A DNA stretch of 64,000 bases from Streptomyces coffeae (lineage in GTDB: Bacteria; Actinomycetota; Actinomycetes; Streptomycetales; Streptomycetaceae). Below are positions 1-8,865 of the stretch, in pieces. A program made the translations under genes and the position numbers. Below the pieces are notes generated by a model. The model saw only the letters and a list, made by a program, of their open reading frames with translations, was not told the origin of the DNA and ran no database searches. Location: assembly GCF_016741875.1 (NCBI RefSeq), contig NZ_JAERRF010000014.1, positions 124,001 to 188,000 of the forward strand, written 5' to 3'. Position 1 is the first letter of the stretch; every line of letters starts with the position of its first letter.

Positions 1-1
1 C

Positions 2-1189
2 GCGCTGCGCGTCCCGGTCGTCCCCCAGGGCGCGCGCACCGGCCTGTCCGGCGCGGCCAACGCCTCCGACGGCTGCATCGTGCTGTCCCTGGTCAAGATG
101 GACCGCATCCTGGAGATCAACCCGGTCGACCGGATCGCGGTCGTGGAACCGGGCGTGGTCAACGCGACGCTGTCCCGCGCGGTGATGGAGAAGGGGCTGT
201 ACTACCCACCGGACCCCTCCAGCTGGGAGCAGTGCACCATCGGCGGCAACATCGGCACCGCTTCCGGCGGACTGTGCTGTGTGAAGTACGGGGTCACCGC
301 CGAATACGTACTGGGCCTGGATGTGGTGCTGGCGGACGGGCGGCTGATGCGCACCGGCCGCCGTACCGCCAAGGGCGTCGCGGGCTATGACCTCACCCGG
401 CTGTTCGTCGGCTCCGAGGGCAGCCTCGGCATCGTCGTACGGGCGGTGCTCGCGCTCAAGCCCAGTCCGCCCGAACAGCTGGTGCTGGCAGCCGAGTTCC
501 CGTCCACGGCCACCGCGTGCGACGCCGTCTGCCGGATCATGGAGCGTGGACACACCCCCGCGTTGCTGGAGCTGATGGACCGTACGAGCGTCCGCGCGGT
601 CAACGCGATGGGCAGCATGGGGCTCCCGGAGACGACCGAGGCGCTGCTGCTGGCCGCCTTCGACACCCCCGACCCGGCCGCCGACCTCGCCGCCGTCGGC
701 GAGCTGTGCACGGCGGCGGGCGCCACCGAGGTGGTTCCGGCCGAGGACGCCGCGGAGTCCGATCTGCTGCTCCAGGCCCGCCGGATGACCCTGACCGCCC
801 TGGAGGCGGTCAAGGGCGTCACCATGATCGACGACGTCTGCGTACCGCGCTCCCGGCTGGCCGAGATGATCGACGGCACCGCCGCCATCGCCGAGAAGTA
901 CCGGCTCACCATCGGTGTGGTCGCCCACGCCGGTGACGGCAACACCCATCCCACCGTCTGCTTCGACGCCTCCGACCCGGACGAGTCCCGGCGGGCCCGG
1001 GAGTCGTTCGACGAGATCATGGCGCTCGGTCTGGAACTGGGCGGCACGATCACCGGTGAGCACGGTGTCGGGGTGCTCAAACGGGAGTGGCTGGCCCGTG
1101 AACTCGGCCCGGTGGGCGTGGAGTTGCAGCGCGGCATCAAGGACGTCTTCGACCCGCTGGGCCTGTTGAACCCGGGCAAGCTCTTCTGA
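2..1189 (+). CDS. FAD-linked oxidase, GlcD/D-lactate dehydrogenase type (5' end outside window)
   Basis: Oxidises an alpha-hydroxy acid such as glycolate or D-lactate using FAD (family knowledge; exact substrate unknown). The reading frame is open from base 2, so the first roughly 60 residues are missing. The visible N-terminus carries the FAD pyrophosphate-binding region (PQGARTGLSGAAN), followed by GGNIGTASGG and LFVGSEGSLGIV, all hallmarks of the FAD_binding_4 fold. The C-terminal FAD-oxidase domain has HAGDGNTHP, GEHGVG and the usual end NPGKLF. About 395 residues are visible against about 455 for the family. It converges on the zinc-ribbon gene with a 15-base gap. Confident in family, not in substrate. 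Confidence 0.9.
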   Translation, partial: ALRVPVVPQGARTGLSGAANASDGCIVLSLVKMDRILEINPVDRIAVVEPGVVNATLSRAVMEKGLYYPPDPSSWEQCTIGGNIGTASGGLCCVKYGVTAEYVLGLDVVLADGRLMRTGRRTAKGVAGYDLTRLFVGSEGSLGIVVRAVLALKPSPPEQLVLAAEFPSTATACDAVCRIMERGHTPALLELMDRTSVRAVNAMGSMGLPETTEALLLAAFDTPDPAADLAAVGELCTAAGATEVVPAEDAAESDLLLQARRMTLTALEAVKGVTMIDDVCVPRSRLAEMIDGTAAIAEKYRLTIGVVAHAGDGNTHPTVCFDASDPDESRRARESFDEIMALGLELGGTITGEHGVGVLKREWLARELGPVGVELQRGIKDVFDPLGLLNPGKLF

Positions 1190-1204
1190 CCACCGCGCGT
1201 CCGG

Positions 1205-1942
1205 TCACCGGTCGCGGTCCGGGGACGACGCGGAGCCGGACGGTGTGGGCGTGGCCGTCCCCGACGCCGTGGGCCCAGGGCGGCTGGTCGACGAGGGCTT
1301 GGGAGGCTTGGGCGTGTGGCTGGGCCGCCGACTCGGGGTCTCCTTGGGCGGCTTGCGGGTGGCCGACGGCGACGCGCTGGTCTTCTCGGGCTCCGGTTCG
1401 CTGGTGCTGGGCGACGGCCGGGGCGGGGCCGCCGTACGCGGGGGAGCGGTGAACGTGGGCCGCGACTGACGGCTGGCCCGGTCCGGCTCACGTGTCGCGG
1501 ACGACGCCGCGTTGCCGGGGGTGGACTCCGACGGATCGGCCCCGGGCTTCAGGGGCGGTTCGCTGGCCCGCTCCGCGACCGCGTGCGACGGACTCTGCGA
1601 CCGCTGGGTCAACAGCAGCGAACCGGCGGCCAGTCCGCCGACCACCGCGAGGGCCGCCACGGCCACCGCCCTGCGCCGCCGCCGGTTCCCTCCGGGGGTG
1701 CGCCGCCGCCGTGAGCGGTCCGGCTCCGTGAGCGTCACGGCACCGAGCTGAGCGGTCAGCGGGGCGACGGCGTCGGACGCGGAAGCCTCCGCTCTGCGGT
1801 CGGCCCCGAAGACCTGCTCGGCGATGGCTTGCGAGCTCAGCGCCTTGGGGTCGGCCGGTCCGGCCAGCGGGTCGTACGCACCGCACTCCGGGCAGGTCAC
1901 GACCCCGTTGAGAGTCCTGCGGCACGAGGCGCAGTAGTCCAT
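1205..1942 (-). CDS. zinc-ribbon single-pass membrane protein (SCO2400-like)
   Basis: A 245-residue protein of unknown function. The N-terminus has a compact zinc ribbon with cysteines at 4, 7, 17 and 20 (CASC...CPEC). An Arg-rich stretch at about 78-91 precedes one hydrophobic helix at about 92-113. The remaining ~130 residues are rich in Pro, Ser, Thr and Arg and probably lie outside the cell. The ATG at 1942 was chosen because a GAAAGG ribosome site lies just upstream and the zinc ribbon begins immediately; the frame extends 50 residues further upstream without recognisable features. From memory this resembles the streptomycete SCO2400 family; I could not check that. Confidence 0.75.
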   Translation of the reverse strand: MDYCASCRRTLNGVVTCPECGAYDPLAGPADPKALSSQAIAEQVFGADRRAEASASDAVAPLTAQLGAVTLTEPDRSRRRRTPGGNRRRRRAVAVAALAVVGGLAAGSLLLTQRSQSPSHAVAERASEPPLKPGADPSESTPGNAASSATREPDRASRQSRPTFTAPPRTAAPPRPSPSTSEPEPEKTSASPSATRKPPKETPSRRPSHTPKPPKPSSTSRPGPTASGTATPTPSGSASSPDRDR

Positions 1943-2415
1943 CTGTTGCCTTTCCGTCGTCGGCACGTCCCGCGCCGCCCTCCTGAGGCGATCGGCCCGG
2001 GGGCGGGCTCGGGTTCCATGCCGGATGGTGCGGTCCGCCGTCCGACGCGGTATCACGTAACGGTAACGGCCGACCGAAACGAGGTACGCCACCCCACCCT
2101 GTGGTGTTCAACTCCCCGGCCGGCCAGGCCCCCATCGTGGCCCGATTCACACCGGCCCCGCGGGAGGCGGCGGTTCGCCCCGGGCGGATGCCCGGTCCTT
2201 CGTACGACCGCGGACGGCTCGATGGCTCGCACGGGAGGGTGGTGCCGAGGCGTGACGGGCACATGACGCCGGTCCGTCTGATAGACCTTGACCCGCGCGC
2301 TCCGGGTTGCACCGCGGCTCTTGTACGGCAGACTGCTTAGGCCCCCCACCCGCGAGGCACCACACAGGCGCAGCGCAGGACAGCACGGCAGAGCAGATAC
2401 GGGATATCGGAGATC
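1943..2415. other. 473-base divergent intergenic region
   Basis: Separates the zinc-ribbon gene (leftward) from the first RDD gene (rightward) and must hold both promoters. A GGAG lies just before the RDD start. I see no RNA gene, no clear -10/-35 pair and no strong palindrome. Short reading frames here have no ribosome site or family resemblance. Confidence 0.5.
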
Positions 2416-4029
2416 ATGAGCGCCTCTACCTCGGGATCCGCGGACGGTAGCTCCATTCCTGGCTTTTATCCGGATCCGTCCATCCCCGGCTACATCCGTT
2501 ACTGGAACGGCGCGGCCTGGGTGCCGGGCACCAGCAGGCCCGCACCGGCCGAGGGCGAGTCCATGCCCGCGCCGCCGCCCGGCGTCACCCATACCCAGGT
2601 GATCGCCCCGGCGGGGGACGAGACCGGTCCGATGTTCCTGGACGAGGACCCGGCGCCGGGCTCCGCGGAGGAGACCGGCGGGGCGCTGCCCGAGCTGCGT
2701 CCGCGCGGTGAGATGGACGTCCGGGACACCGGCGCGGGTGACGCGGGTGGGGCGGGGGCCCAACCGGTGCCGCCCGGTGGGACCGCGGGCCCGGTGGACT
2801 GGGACGATCCGCGGCGGCTGCACGGCTCCCGGCCCGAGCCCGCCACGGCCTGGCAGGCCGACGCCGCGCGGCAGGGCGGGTTCGGCGGTGAGCAGGACCA
2901 CCGGGTCTCCTGGGGTTCGGAGCACGACGGGCCGGGCGGCGCCCCGGCCGGGCCGCTGCCCGGGGTGCCCGATCCGCGGCGCCCGGCGGAGGACCCGGCC
3001 GGTGGTGGCGACCAGCCGGGCGGCCCGGACCATTCCACGCTGACGATGCGTGGGGGCGGGACCCGGCCGCCGAAGGACCGTTCCACCCAGGCGCTGCCGC
3101 CGGTCCGGCGGAACCCGGAACTGCCCCCGGCGGACGGCGGGGAACCGGCGCCCGCTTCCGGCGACGGCACGCTGTCGATCCGCGCCCCCCGTCCGCAGGG
3201 CGGCAAGGACGCCCCCGCGACCGGCCAGAGCCAGGGGCAGGGACAGGGGCAGGGACAGGACCAGGGCACTATGGCGTTCCGCGCGGTTGGCCGCGGTGGA
3301 CCGGGCCAGGGTGCCGGTACAACACCCCCGGCCCAGCCGCAGCAGCCACAACAGCCGCAGCAGTCCTACGGCGGTGTGCCCCCGCAGGGCGGCGCACCGG
3401 GCGCACCGGCCTGGCAGCAGCAGGTGCACCAACTCGCCCAGCAGCACGGGCAGCAGGCCGGTCACCAGGGCGGCGCGCCCGAGGGCGTCATCCCCTGGAA
3501 GCCGCCCGTCGACAACCCCTTCCTCCAAGCCGCCCAGAGCCAGGGGCGGCCCGTCGCGCTCGGCCGCCGTCTCATCGCCCGGCTGATCGACACCGTCGTC
3601 CTGCTCGGCATCGTCGGCGCCGCCGCGCTGCCCCTGTGGAGCAAGGCGAGCGACCACATCGACGAGAAGGTGGAGACGGCGAAGCAGACCGGCGAGACCG
3701 TCACCGTCTATCTGCTGGACGGCACCACCGGCGGCTATCTCGGCATGGTGCTCGGTCTGCTGCTGGTGCTCGGCATTGTCCTGGAAGCGCTGCCCACCGC
3801 CGTCTGGGGACGCACCCTGGGCAAGAAGCTGGCCGGGGTACGGGTCCTGGACATCGAGGGGCACGACAAGCCGTCGTTCGGCGCCGCGCTGCGCCGCTGG
3901 CTGGTCTACTCGGTGCTGGGGCTGCTGGTGATCGGTGTGCTCAACGTGATCTGGTGCCTGTTCGACCGCCCGTGGCGGCAGTGCTGGCACGACAAGGCGG
4001 CGCGCACCTTCGTGGCGGCGTCCGGCTGA
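2416..4029 (+). CDS. RDD-family membrane protein with DUF2510-like N-terminus
   Basis: A 537-residue membrane protein of unknown role. Residues about 14-45 look like a DUF2510 domain (GFYPDPS...RYWNGAAWVPG). A long, low-complexity, disordered stretch follows, rich in Pro, Gly and Gln, with QGQGQGQ and PQQPQQPQQ runs at about 270-340. The C-terminal ~160 residues are an RDD domain: it opens with GRRLIARLIDTVVLLG, has three hydrophobic helices and ends with FDRPWRQCWHDKAART, a typical RDD terminus. First of three adjacent RDD genes. The Gln-rich segment may be a flexible cytoplasmic tether. Function is not established for the family. Confidence 0.85.
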   Translation: MSASTSGSADGSSIPGFYPDPSIPGYIRYWNGAAWVPGTSRPAPAEGESMPAPPPGVTHTQVIAPAGDETGPMFLDEDPAPGSAEETGGALPELRPRGEMDVRDTGAGDAGGAGAQPVPPGGTAGPVDWDDPRRLHGSRPEPATAWQADAARQGGFGGEQDHRVSWGSEHDGPGGAPAGPLPGVPDPRRPAEDPAGGGDQPGGPDHSTLTMRGGGTRPPKDRSTQALPPVRRNPELPPADGGEPAPASGDGTLSIRAPRPQGGKDAPATGQSQGQGQGQGQDQGTMAFRAVGRGGPGQGAGTTPPAQPQQPQQPQQSYGGVPPQGGAPGAPAWQQQVHQLAQQHGQQAGHQGGAPEGVIPWKPPVDNPFLQAAQSQGRPVALGRRLIARLIDTVVLLGIVGAAALPLWSKASDHIDEKVETAKQTGETVTVYLLDGTTGGYLGMVLGLLLVLGIVLEALPTAVWGRTLGKKLAGVRVLDIEGHDKPSFGAALRRWLVYSVLGLLVIGVLNVIWCLFDRPWRQCWHDKAARTFVAASG

Positions 4030-4105
4030 GGCGGATGGACCATCCGGGTCGCCCGAACGGGGCATGCCGGATGCGGCGGCCCCGGCTCCGGGTTCGACTC
4101 GGGCC

Positions 4106-4723
4106 ATGAGCACCGACCAGCCGCCCCCCGGGGCCGATGAGCCCCGGGACCGGGGCAGCGATCCGTTCGCCAAACACCCGCCGACCGGCGGTGCCGAGGG
4201 CACCGGCGGTACCGGGAGCACCGGCGGCACCAACGGCACCCCGTACGGCGACCACCGCGACGAAGGCGATCCGCTCGCGGGCATGCCCCCGCTGGCGCAT
4301 CTGGGCCGCCGTCTGATCGCCCGGATCATCGACGCGCTGCTCATCGGCATTCCGGTGGGTCTGGTCATGGCCGCGATCCTGGGCGGTTATGACCCGATCG
4401 ACGGAAGCGCCCGGTCGTCCACCGTCACCATCGTGTACGTGCTGGTGTACTTCATCTACGAAGGATTGATGCTCACCCGCTACGGCCAGACAGTGGGAAA
4501 AAAGGCGATGAAGATCCGGGTCGCGATGCTGGAGAACGGCCAGACGCCGGCCGGTCAGCCCGGCTGGGTGCGCGCCGGGATCTACGCCCTTCCGGAGATC
4601 GTGCCCTGCTGCGGTTTTCTTTTCTGGCTGGTCAATGTCTTGTGGTGCACCTGGGACCGGCCGTACCGGCAGTGTCTGCACGACAAGGGGGCCAAGACGG
4701 TTGTGGTGTCCGCCGTGCCCTGA
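4106..4723 (+). CDS. RDD-family membrane protein
   Basis: A 205-residue paralogue of its neighbours. The first ~60 residues are polar and Gly/Thr/Pro-rich; the RDD domain begins at GRRLIARIIDALLIG and ends at CTWDRPYRQCLHDKGAKTVVV. Between them are helices containing YVLVYFIYEGLML and GQTVGKKAMKIRVAML, the standard RDD core. Start chosen at MSTDQPP (ATG 4106), because the 14 residues upstream in the frame are Pro/Ala-rich and look like noise. Lies 76 bases after the first RDD gene and 96 before the third. Confidence 0.83.
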   Translation: MSTDQPPPGADEPRDRGSDPFAKHPPTGGAEGTGGTGSTGGTNGTPYGDHRDEGDPLAGMPPLAHLGRRLIARIIDALLIGIPVGLVMAAILGGYDPIDGSARSSTVTIVYVLVYFIYEGLMLTRYGQTVGKKAMKIRVAMLENGQTPAGQPGWVRAGIYALPEIVPCCGFLFWLVNVLWCTWDRPYRQCLHDKGAKTVVVSAVP

Positions 4724-4819
4724 CGCCATGCCGTGACGCCGTGTCCCGAGGCCGTGCCTGCGGACGTTCCGCCGACCCTGAGCTACCGGCCCGTCAAGGG
4801 CTGCTGATGTAATCGGGCC

Positions 4820-5320
4820 ATGAGCCCCGATCCGCTGACGCCACCGCAGACCCCCCAGCTCGCCGGGATGCCGCCGCTGGCGACGCCCGGTCAGCGCTTC
4901 GCCGCCCGGCTCATCGACACCGTGGTCCTCGGCGCCATGTGGACGGTGGCACTGACCGCCACCGGTGCGCTCCAGTACACGCTGGACCACCCGGGCAAGC
5001 AGGACATGGGCAAGGTGACACTGGCGCTGGTGATCACCATGGCGGTCTATTTCGGCTACGAAGGGCTGATGCTGTCCCGTACCGGTCAGACACTCGGCAA
5101 GATGGCGCTGCGGATCCGGGTCGCGATGCTCTCCGACGGGGACATCCCGGGGCGGCAGGGCTGGGTGCGGGCCGCGGTGTACGCACTGCCGGGGATGCTG
5201 GTGCCGGTGCTGGTCGGCACGGTGTTCTGGGTCGTCAACTCGGTCTCACTGCTGTGGGACAAGCCGTACCGGCGCGCGCTCCACGACAAGGCGGCGCGGA
5301 CCGTTGTGGTGACGGCCTGA
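4820..5320 (+). CDS. short RDD-family membrane protein
   Basis: A 166-residue protein that is almost entirely RDD domain: GQRFAARLIDTVVLGAM near the start, YFGYEGLMLSRTGQTLGKMALRIRVAML in the middle and LWDKPYRRALHDKAARTVVV at the end. The core segments match the preceding gene closely, which points to tandem duplication. No clear Shine-Dalgarno sequence precedes the ATG. Converges on the small membrane protein gene with a 12-base gap. Confidence 0.83.
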   Translation: MSPDPLTPPQTPQLAGMPPLATPGQRFAARLIDTVVLGAMWTVALTATGALQYTLDHPGKQDMGKVTLALVITMAVYFGYEGLMLSRTGQTLGKMALRIRVAMLSDGDIPGRQGWVRAAVYALPGMLVPVLVGTVFWVVNSVSLLWDKPYRRALHDKAARTVVVTA

Positions 5321-5332
5321 ACGACAGCGGTG

Positions 5333-5629
5333 TCAGCCGTGGAACGAGTGCTCGCCGACGCCCGCCGTCTCGGCGGAGGCATGCGCCGGAGTGCCCGTCC
5401 GTGGCCGGTTCGTCCGGACCGTACGGGAGCCCCGGGGCGCATGGGGCGCACGGGTCGCACGGGCGAACGGCCCGGTGACGGCCACCAGGAGCCCGAGCAG
5501 AAGACCGGCCACGGCGATGACCCCGACCCACAGCGCTGACCTGGCCTGGGACAGCAGCAACAGGGCGAAGGTCGTGCATACGACGGTGGCCGAACCGTAG
5601 GCGAGCTGTGCAGGAGTCGGACGCGGCAT
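5333..5629 (-). CDS. small two-helix membrane protein
   Basis: A 98-residue protein with two hydrophobic helices (about residues 10-27 and 33-52) and a basic, Thr/Ala/Pro-rich tail of ~45 residues. No domain recognised. The ATG at 5629 is preferred over a TTG six codons upstream. A GAGGA lies about 12 bases before it. The gene runs away from the M6 protease gene, so the two share a divergent promoter region. Confidence 0.55.
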   Translation of the reverse strand: MPRPTPAQLAYGSATVVCTTFALLLLSQARSALWVGVIAVAGLLLGLLVAVTGPFARATRAPHAPRGSRTVRTNRPRTGTPAHASAETAGVGEHSFHG

Positions 5630-5960
5630 GGCGGGATCCGTCCTCAAGGCATCGGTATGCGGGGGGTTATGCGTCTGGCAGGAGTCAGGCTGAAGTGCAC
5701 CGTCAAAATGACTCTACGGTGCTGGATGCCCGAGGGGGAACGCCGGTAAGCGTGACCTCACCCACGGTGCCGTTGCATGAGGGGCGCACGGAATCATCGC
5801 ACCGTCCAACTGGCGAGATGGACGCGCCCGTTGGCGTCCGGTAACCGGTAACCCACAAACCGGTGAACGTACTTGTCACACCAGTCCAAGTCAAGGTCTG
5901 TCTTTTCTCCTGCCACTCCGGTCAAATGTCCGCACCGGCGTAAAGGGGAGGAATCAACAA
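5630..5960. other. 331-base upstream region of the M6 protease gene
   Basis: Divergent spacer between a small membrane protein and the secreted protease. It holds a CCGGTAACCGG palindrome near 5838 and a strong GGGGAGGAA ribosome site at about 5945-5953. The local AT content is a little higher than in coding DNA. I cannot assign a promoter with confidence. Confidence 0.45.
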
Positions 5961-8348
5961 GTGAACAGACAACGGAGGGCGGCCAGATCGGCTGCCATAG
6001 CCACGGTGGTGGCCGCGCTCGGCGCTGCGGCCCTGTCCACCGGTATGGCACAGGCAGACGCACCGTCTACGCGAGTGGAACGCCATGACCCGGCGCCCGC
6101 GAAGACGGATGTGAAGCACGATCTGGCCGGCCCCTACAGCAAGACGCAGGAAGCGCAGCGCGAGGAGGCCCTGCGTCAGGTCATCTCCGGGGACGCCAAG
6201 GCCACCAAGCGCGGTGGGTCACAGGTGGTGAAGCTCGGCAAGGGGAAGTATGTCGAGCTGGCCCGGGAGAAGACGGACAAGATCTTCACCATCCTGGCCG
6301 AGTTCGGCGACAAGGTCGACAACACCACGATGGTCGACCCGGACGGCGACGGCCCCAAGCCCCCGGTGAAGAAGTACGGCGGTGACCCGGGCCCGGCCCA
6401 CAACACCATCGCCGAGCCGGACCGCAAGGACGACAACAGCACCGCCTGGCAGAAGGACTACAACCGCCGGCACTTCCAGGACCTGTACTTCTCCAAGGAC
6501 AAGAAGAAGCAGTCCCTGAAGAAGTACTACGAGCGGCAGTCCTCCGGCCGGTACTCGGTCGACGGCGAGGTCTCCGACTGGGTCAAGGTCGACTGGAACG
6601 AGGCCCGCTACGGCTCCAACTACTGCGGTGACACCAACTGCTCCAACGCCTGGGACCTCGTCCGCGACGGGGTCAACCAGTGGGCGAAGGACCAGAAGGC
6701 GGCGGGCCGTACCGACGCGCAGATCAAGGCGGACCTGGCCAAGTACGACCAGTGGGACCGCTACGACTTCGACAGCGACGGCAACTTCAACGAGCCCGAC
6801 GGCTACATCGACCACTTCCAGATCGTCCACGCCGGTGAGGACGAGTCCGCGGGCGGCGGCGCCCAGGGCGAGAACGCGATCTGGGCGCACCGCTGGTACG
6901 CGTACGGCCCCGACAAGGGCCGCACCGGCCCCGGGGAGAACAAGTCGGGCGGTACGCAGATCGGCGACACCGGCATCTGGGTCGGCGACTACACGATGCA
7001 GCCGGAGAACGGCGGCCTCGGGGTCTTCGCCCATGAGTACGGCCATGACCTCGGTCTGCCGGACGAGTACGACACCAGCGGCAAGGGCGAGTCGTCCGTG
7101 GCCTTCTGGTCGCTGATGTCCTCCGGTTCCTGGCTGGGCACCGGCAAGGACTCCATCGGTGACCTCCCCGGCGACATGAACGCCTGGGACAAGCTCAAGC
7201 TGGGCTGGCTGAACCACGCCACCGCCAAGGCCGGGAAGAAGTCGACGCACACCCTGGGTGTCGCCGAGTACAACACCAAGAACAAGCAGGCGCTGGTCGT
7301 CGAGCTCCCCGACAAGCCGGTCACCACCGAAGTGGTCAAGCCCGCCGAGGGCGCCAAGCAGTGGTGGAGCGGGATGGGTGACGACCTGAAGAACACCCTG
7401 ACCCGGTCGGTGGACCTCACCGGCAAGTCCAAGGCCACCCTGGACCTCCAGGGCTGGTGGGACATCGAGGAGAACTACGACTACCTCTACGCCGAGGTCT
7501 CCACGGACGGCGGCGCCAACTGGACGCCGGTGGACGGCACCGCGGACGGCAAGGCCATCCCGCGGGACGCCGCCGACCAGCCGGCCCTGACCGGCACCTC
7601 GGGCGCCTACAAGAAGCTCTCCTTCCCGCTGGACGCCTACGCGGGCAAGAAGATCGACCTGCGCTTCCGCTACCAGACCGACGGCGGAGTGGCGCAGAAG
7701 GGCTTCGCGGCCGACGCCATCACGCTGACCGCGGACGGCTCCCAGGTCTTCTCGGACAACGCCGAGGGTGACGACAACGGCTGGACGGCCAAGGGCTTCT
7801 CGCGCATCGGCGGCTCCTTCACCAAGGACTACCCGCAGTACTACCTCGCCGAGAACCGCCAGTACGTGTCGTACGACAAGACCCTCAAGACCGGTCCGTA
7901 CAACTTCGGTTGGTCCTCCACCCGGCCCAGCTGGGTCGAGCACTTCCCCTACCAGAACGGTCTGCTGATCTGGAAGTGGGACACCTCGCAGCCGGACAAC
8001 AACGTCAGCGCCCACCCGGGCAAGGGTCTGATCCTGCCGATCGACGCGCACCCGACCGCCGAGAAGTGGGCGGACGGCTCGCTCATGCGCAACCGGTTCC
8101 AGGCGTACGACTCGCCCTTCAGCTGGTACCCGAGCGATGGCTACACCGTCCACAAGGACGGGAAGGCCGCCAAGGTGAAGCGCAAGGCGGGCATCCCGGT
8201 CTTCGATGACCACAAGGGGACGTACTGGGATGAGAGCAACCCCACCGGTGGTGTGCAGGTTGCTGACACCAACACCCGGATCAAGATCCTCAAGGAGCTC
8301 CCGGGTGGCTCGACGATGACCGTACGCGTCGGACCGTCAGCTTCATAA
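5961..8348 (+). CDS. secreted M6-family metalloprotease (immune inhibitor A type)
   Basis: A 795-residue secreted zinc protease. The first ~33 residues form a signal peptide (basic start, hydrophobic core, cleavage near AQA). The zinc motif HEYGHDLGLPDEYD starts at His358, with ligands His358 and His362 and the usual downstream acidic residues. The C-terminal half looks like the beta-sandwich part of InhA-type enzymes (repeated LDLQGWWDIEENYDY-like and DLRFRYQTDGG-like segments). The start is GTG, preceded by GGGGAGGAA. Followed by a strong hairpin terminator. Likely degrades extracellular proteins; target unknown. Confidence 0.92.
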   Translation: MNRQRRAARSAAIATVVAALGAAALSTGMAQADAPSTRVERHDPAPAKTDVKHDLAGPYSKTQEAQREEALRQVISGDAKATKRGGSQVVKLGKGKYVELAREKTDKIFTILAEFGDKVDNTTMVDPDGDGPKPPVKKYGGDPGPAHNTIAEPDRKDDNSTAWQKDYNRRHFQDLYFSKDKKKQSLKKYYERQSSGRYSVDGEVSDWVKVDWNEARYGSNYCGDTNCSNAWDLVRDGVNQWAKDQKAAGRTDAQIKADLAKYDQWDRYDFDSDGNFNEPDGYIDHFQIVHAGEDESAGGGAQGENAIWAHRWYAYGPDKGRTGPGENKSGGTQIGDTGIWVGDYTMQPENGGLGVFAHEYGHDLGLPDEYDTSGKGESSVAFWSLMSSGSWLGTGKDSIGDLPGDMNAWDKLKLGWLNHATAKAGKKSTHTLGVAEYNTKNKQALVVELPDKPVTTEVVKPAEGAKQWWSGMGDDLKNTLTRSVDLTGKSKATLDLQGWWDIEENYDYLYAEVSTDGGANWTPVDGTADGKAIPRDAADQPALTGTSGAYKKLSFPLDAYAGKKIDLRFRYQTDGGVAQKGFAADAITLTADGSQVFSDNAEGDDNGWTAKGFSRIGGSFTKDYPQYYLAENRQYVSYDKTLKTGPYNFGWSSTRPSWVEHFPYQNGLLIWKWDTSQPDNNVSAHPGKGLILPIDAHPTAEKWADGSLMRNRFQAYDSPFSWYPSDGYTVHKDGKAAKVKRKAGIPVFDDHKGTYWDESNPTGGVQVADTNTRIKILKELPGGSTMTVRVGPSAS

Positions 8349-8386
8349 ATCAACAAAATCTGCGTCTTAGCAGGTCAGAGCGGTAG

Positions 8387-8416
8387 CGGCCGCCGCCCCC
8401 TAGCGGGCGGCGGCCG
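8387..8416 (+). terminator. hairpin terminator after the M6 protease
   Basis: A 12-base GC-rich stem (CGGCCGCCGCCC with its complement) closes a six-base loop, 38 bases after the protease stop codon. No T-run follows, as is usual in Streptomyces. Confidence 0.75.
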
Positions 8417-8481
8417 TACGCGTTTAGATGCCCCTACGACCTTCTTATTGACACGACGTCTCACGGGGGACATGAACCGCA

Positions 8482-8799
8482 ATGGCCGATGGAGGATTCA
8501 CCAAGCTGCCCGGCGGCAGTGTGGTGGTCGCGATCACACTGCCGCGCCCGCTGGGCGACGGCGGCGTCCGCGTCCTGGTGCACGCCGCCAACCGTCAGCG
8601 CGCCCTGACCAGGCTGCGCAATCTCGGGCTCCGCGCCGTCTATCTGCGCGGCAACAGCGCACCGCCGACACCCGATGAGGTGACGGCGGTCCTGCACCAT
8701 CCGGACGGGCTGGTCTGGCGCACCGCGCCGGACAGCGGAGGGGAGCTCTGGCACCCCATCGCCGCCCTGCTCAGGCCCCCGGCGGCGCGTACGCCTTAG
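8482..8799 (+). CDS. conserved hypothetical protein
   Basis: A 105-residue soluble protein with no signal peptide or membrane helix. It has an alternating hydrophobic pattern in the first half (GSVVVAITLPRPLG, RVLVHAANRQRALTRLRNLGLRAVYLRG) suggestive of a small alpha/beta fold. Function not recognised. GGGGGA lies 11 bases before the ATG. It sits between two hairpins and so is probably transcribed alone. Confidence 0.6.
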   Translation: MADGGFTKLPGGSVVVAITLPRPLGDGGVRVLVHAANRQRALTRLRNLGLRAVYLRGNSAPPTPDEVTAVLHHPDGLVWRTAPDSGGELWHPIAALLRPPAARTP

Positions 8800-8806
8800 G
8801 GCCCCA

Positions 8807-8845
8807 GGGGCCCCTTTGAGCCGCGGCGCGGCTGAGGGGGCCCTT
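8807..8845. terminator. bidirectional hairpin between convergent genes
   Basis: A long imperfect stem, GGGCCCCTTTGAGCCGC against GCGGCTGAGGGGGCCC, lies between the hypothetical gene ending at 8799 and pncA ending at 8866. It can serve both strands. Confidence 0.6.
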
Positions 8846-8865
8846 TCAGGCGCGCCCTCGGGGCG

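Noticed and set aside
2053..4368. A 771-residue minus-strand frame over the RDD genes
   Set aside because: Antisense to well-supported RDD genes; no domain and no ribosome site.
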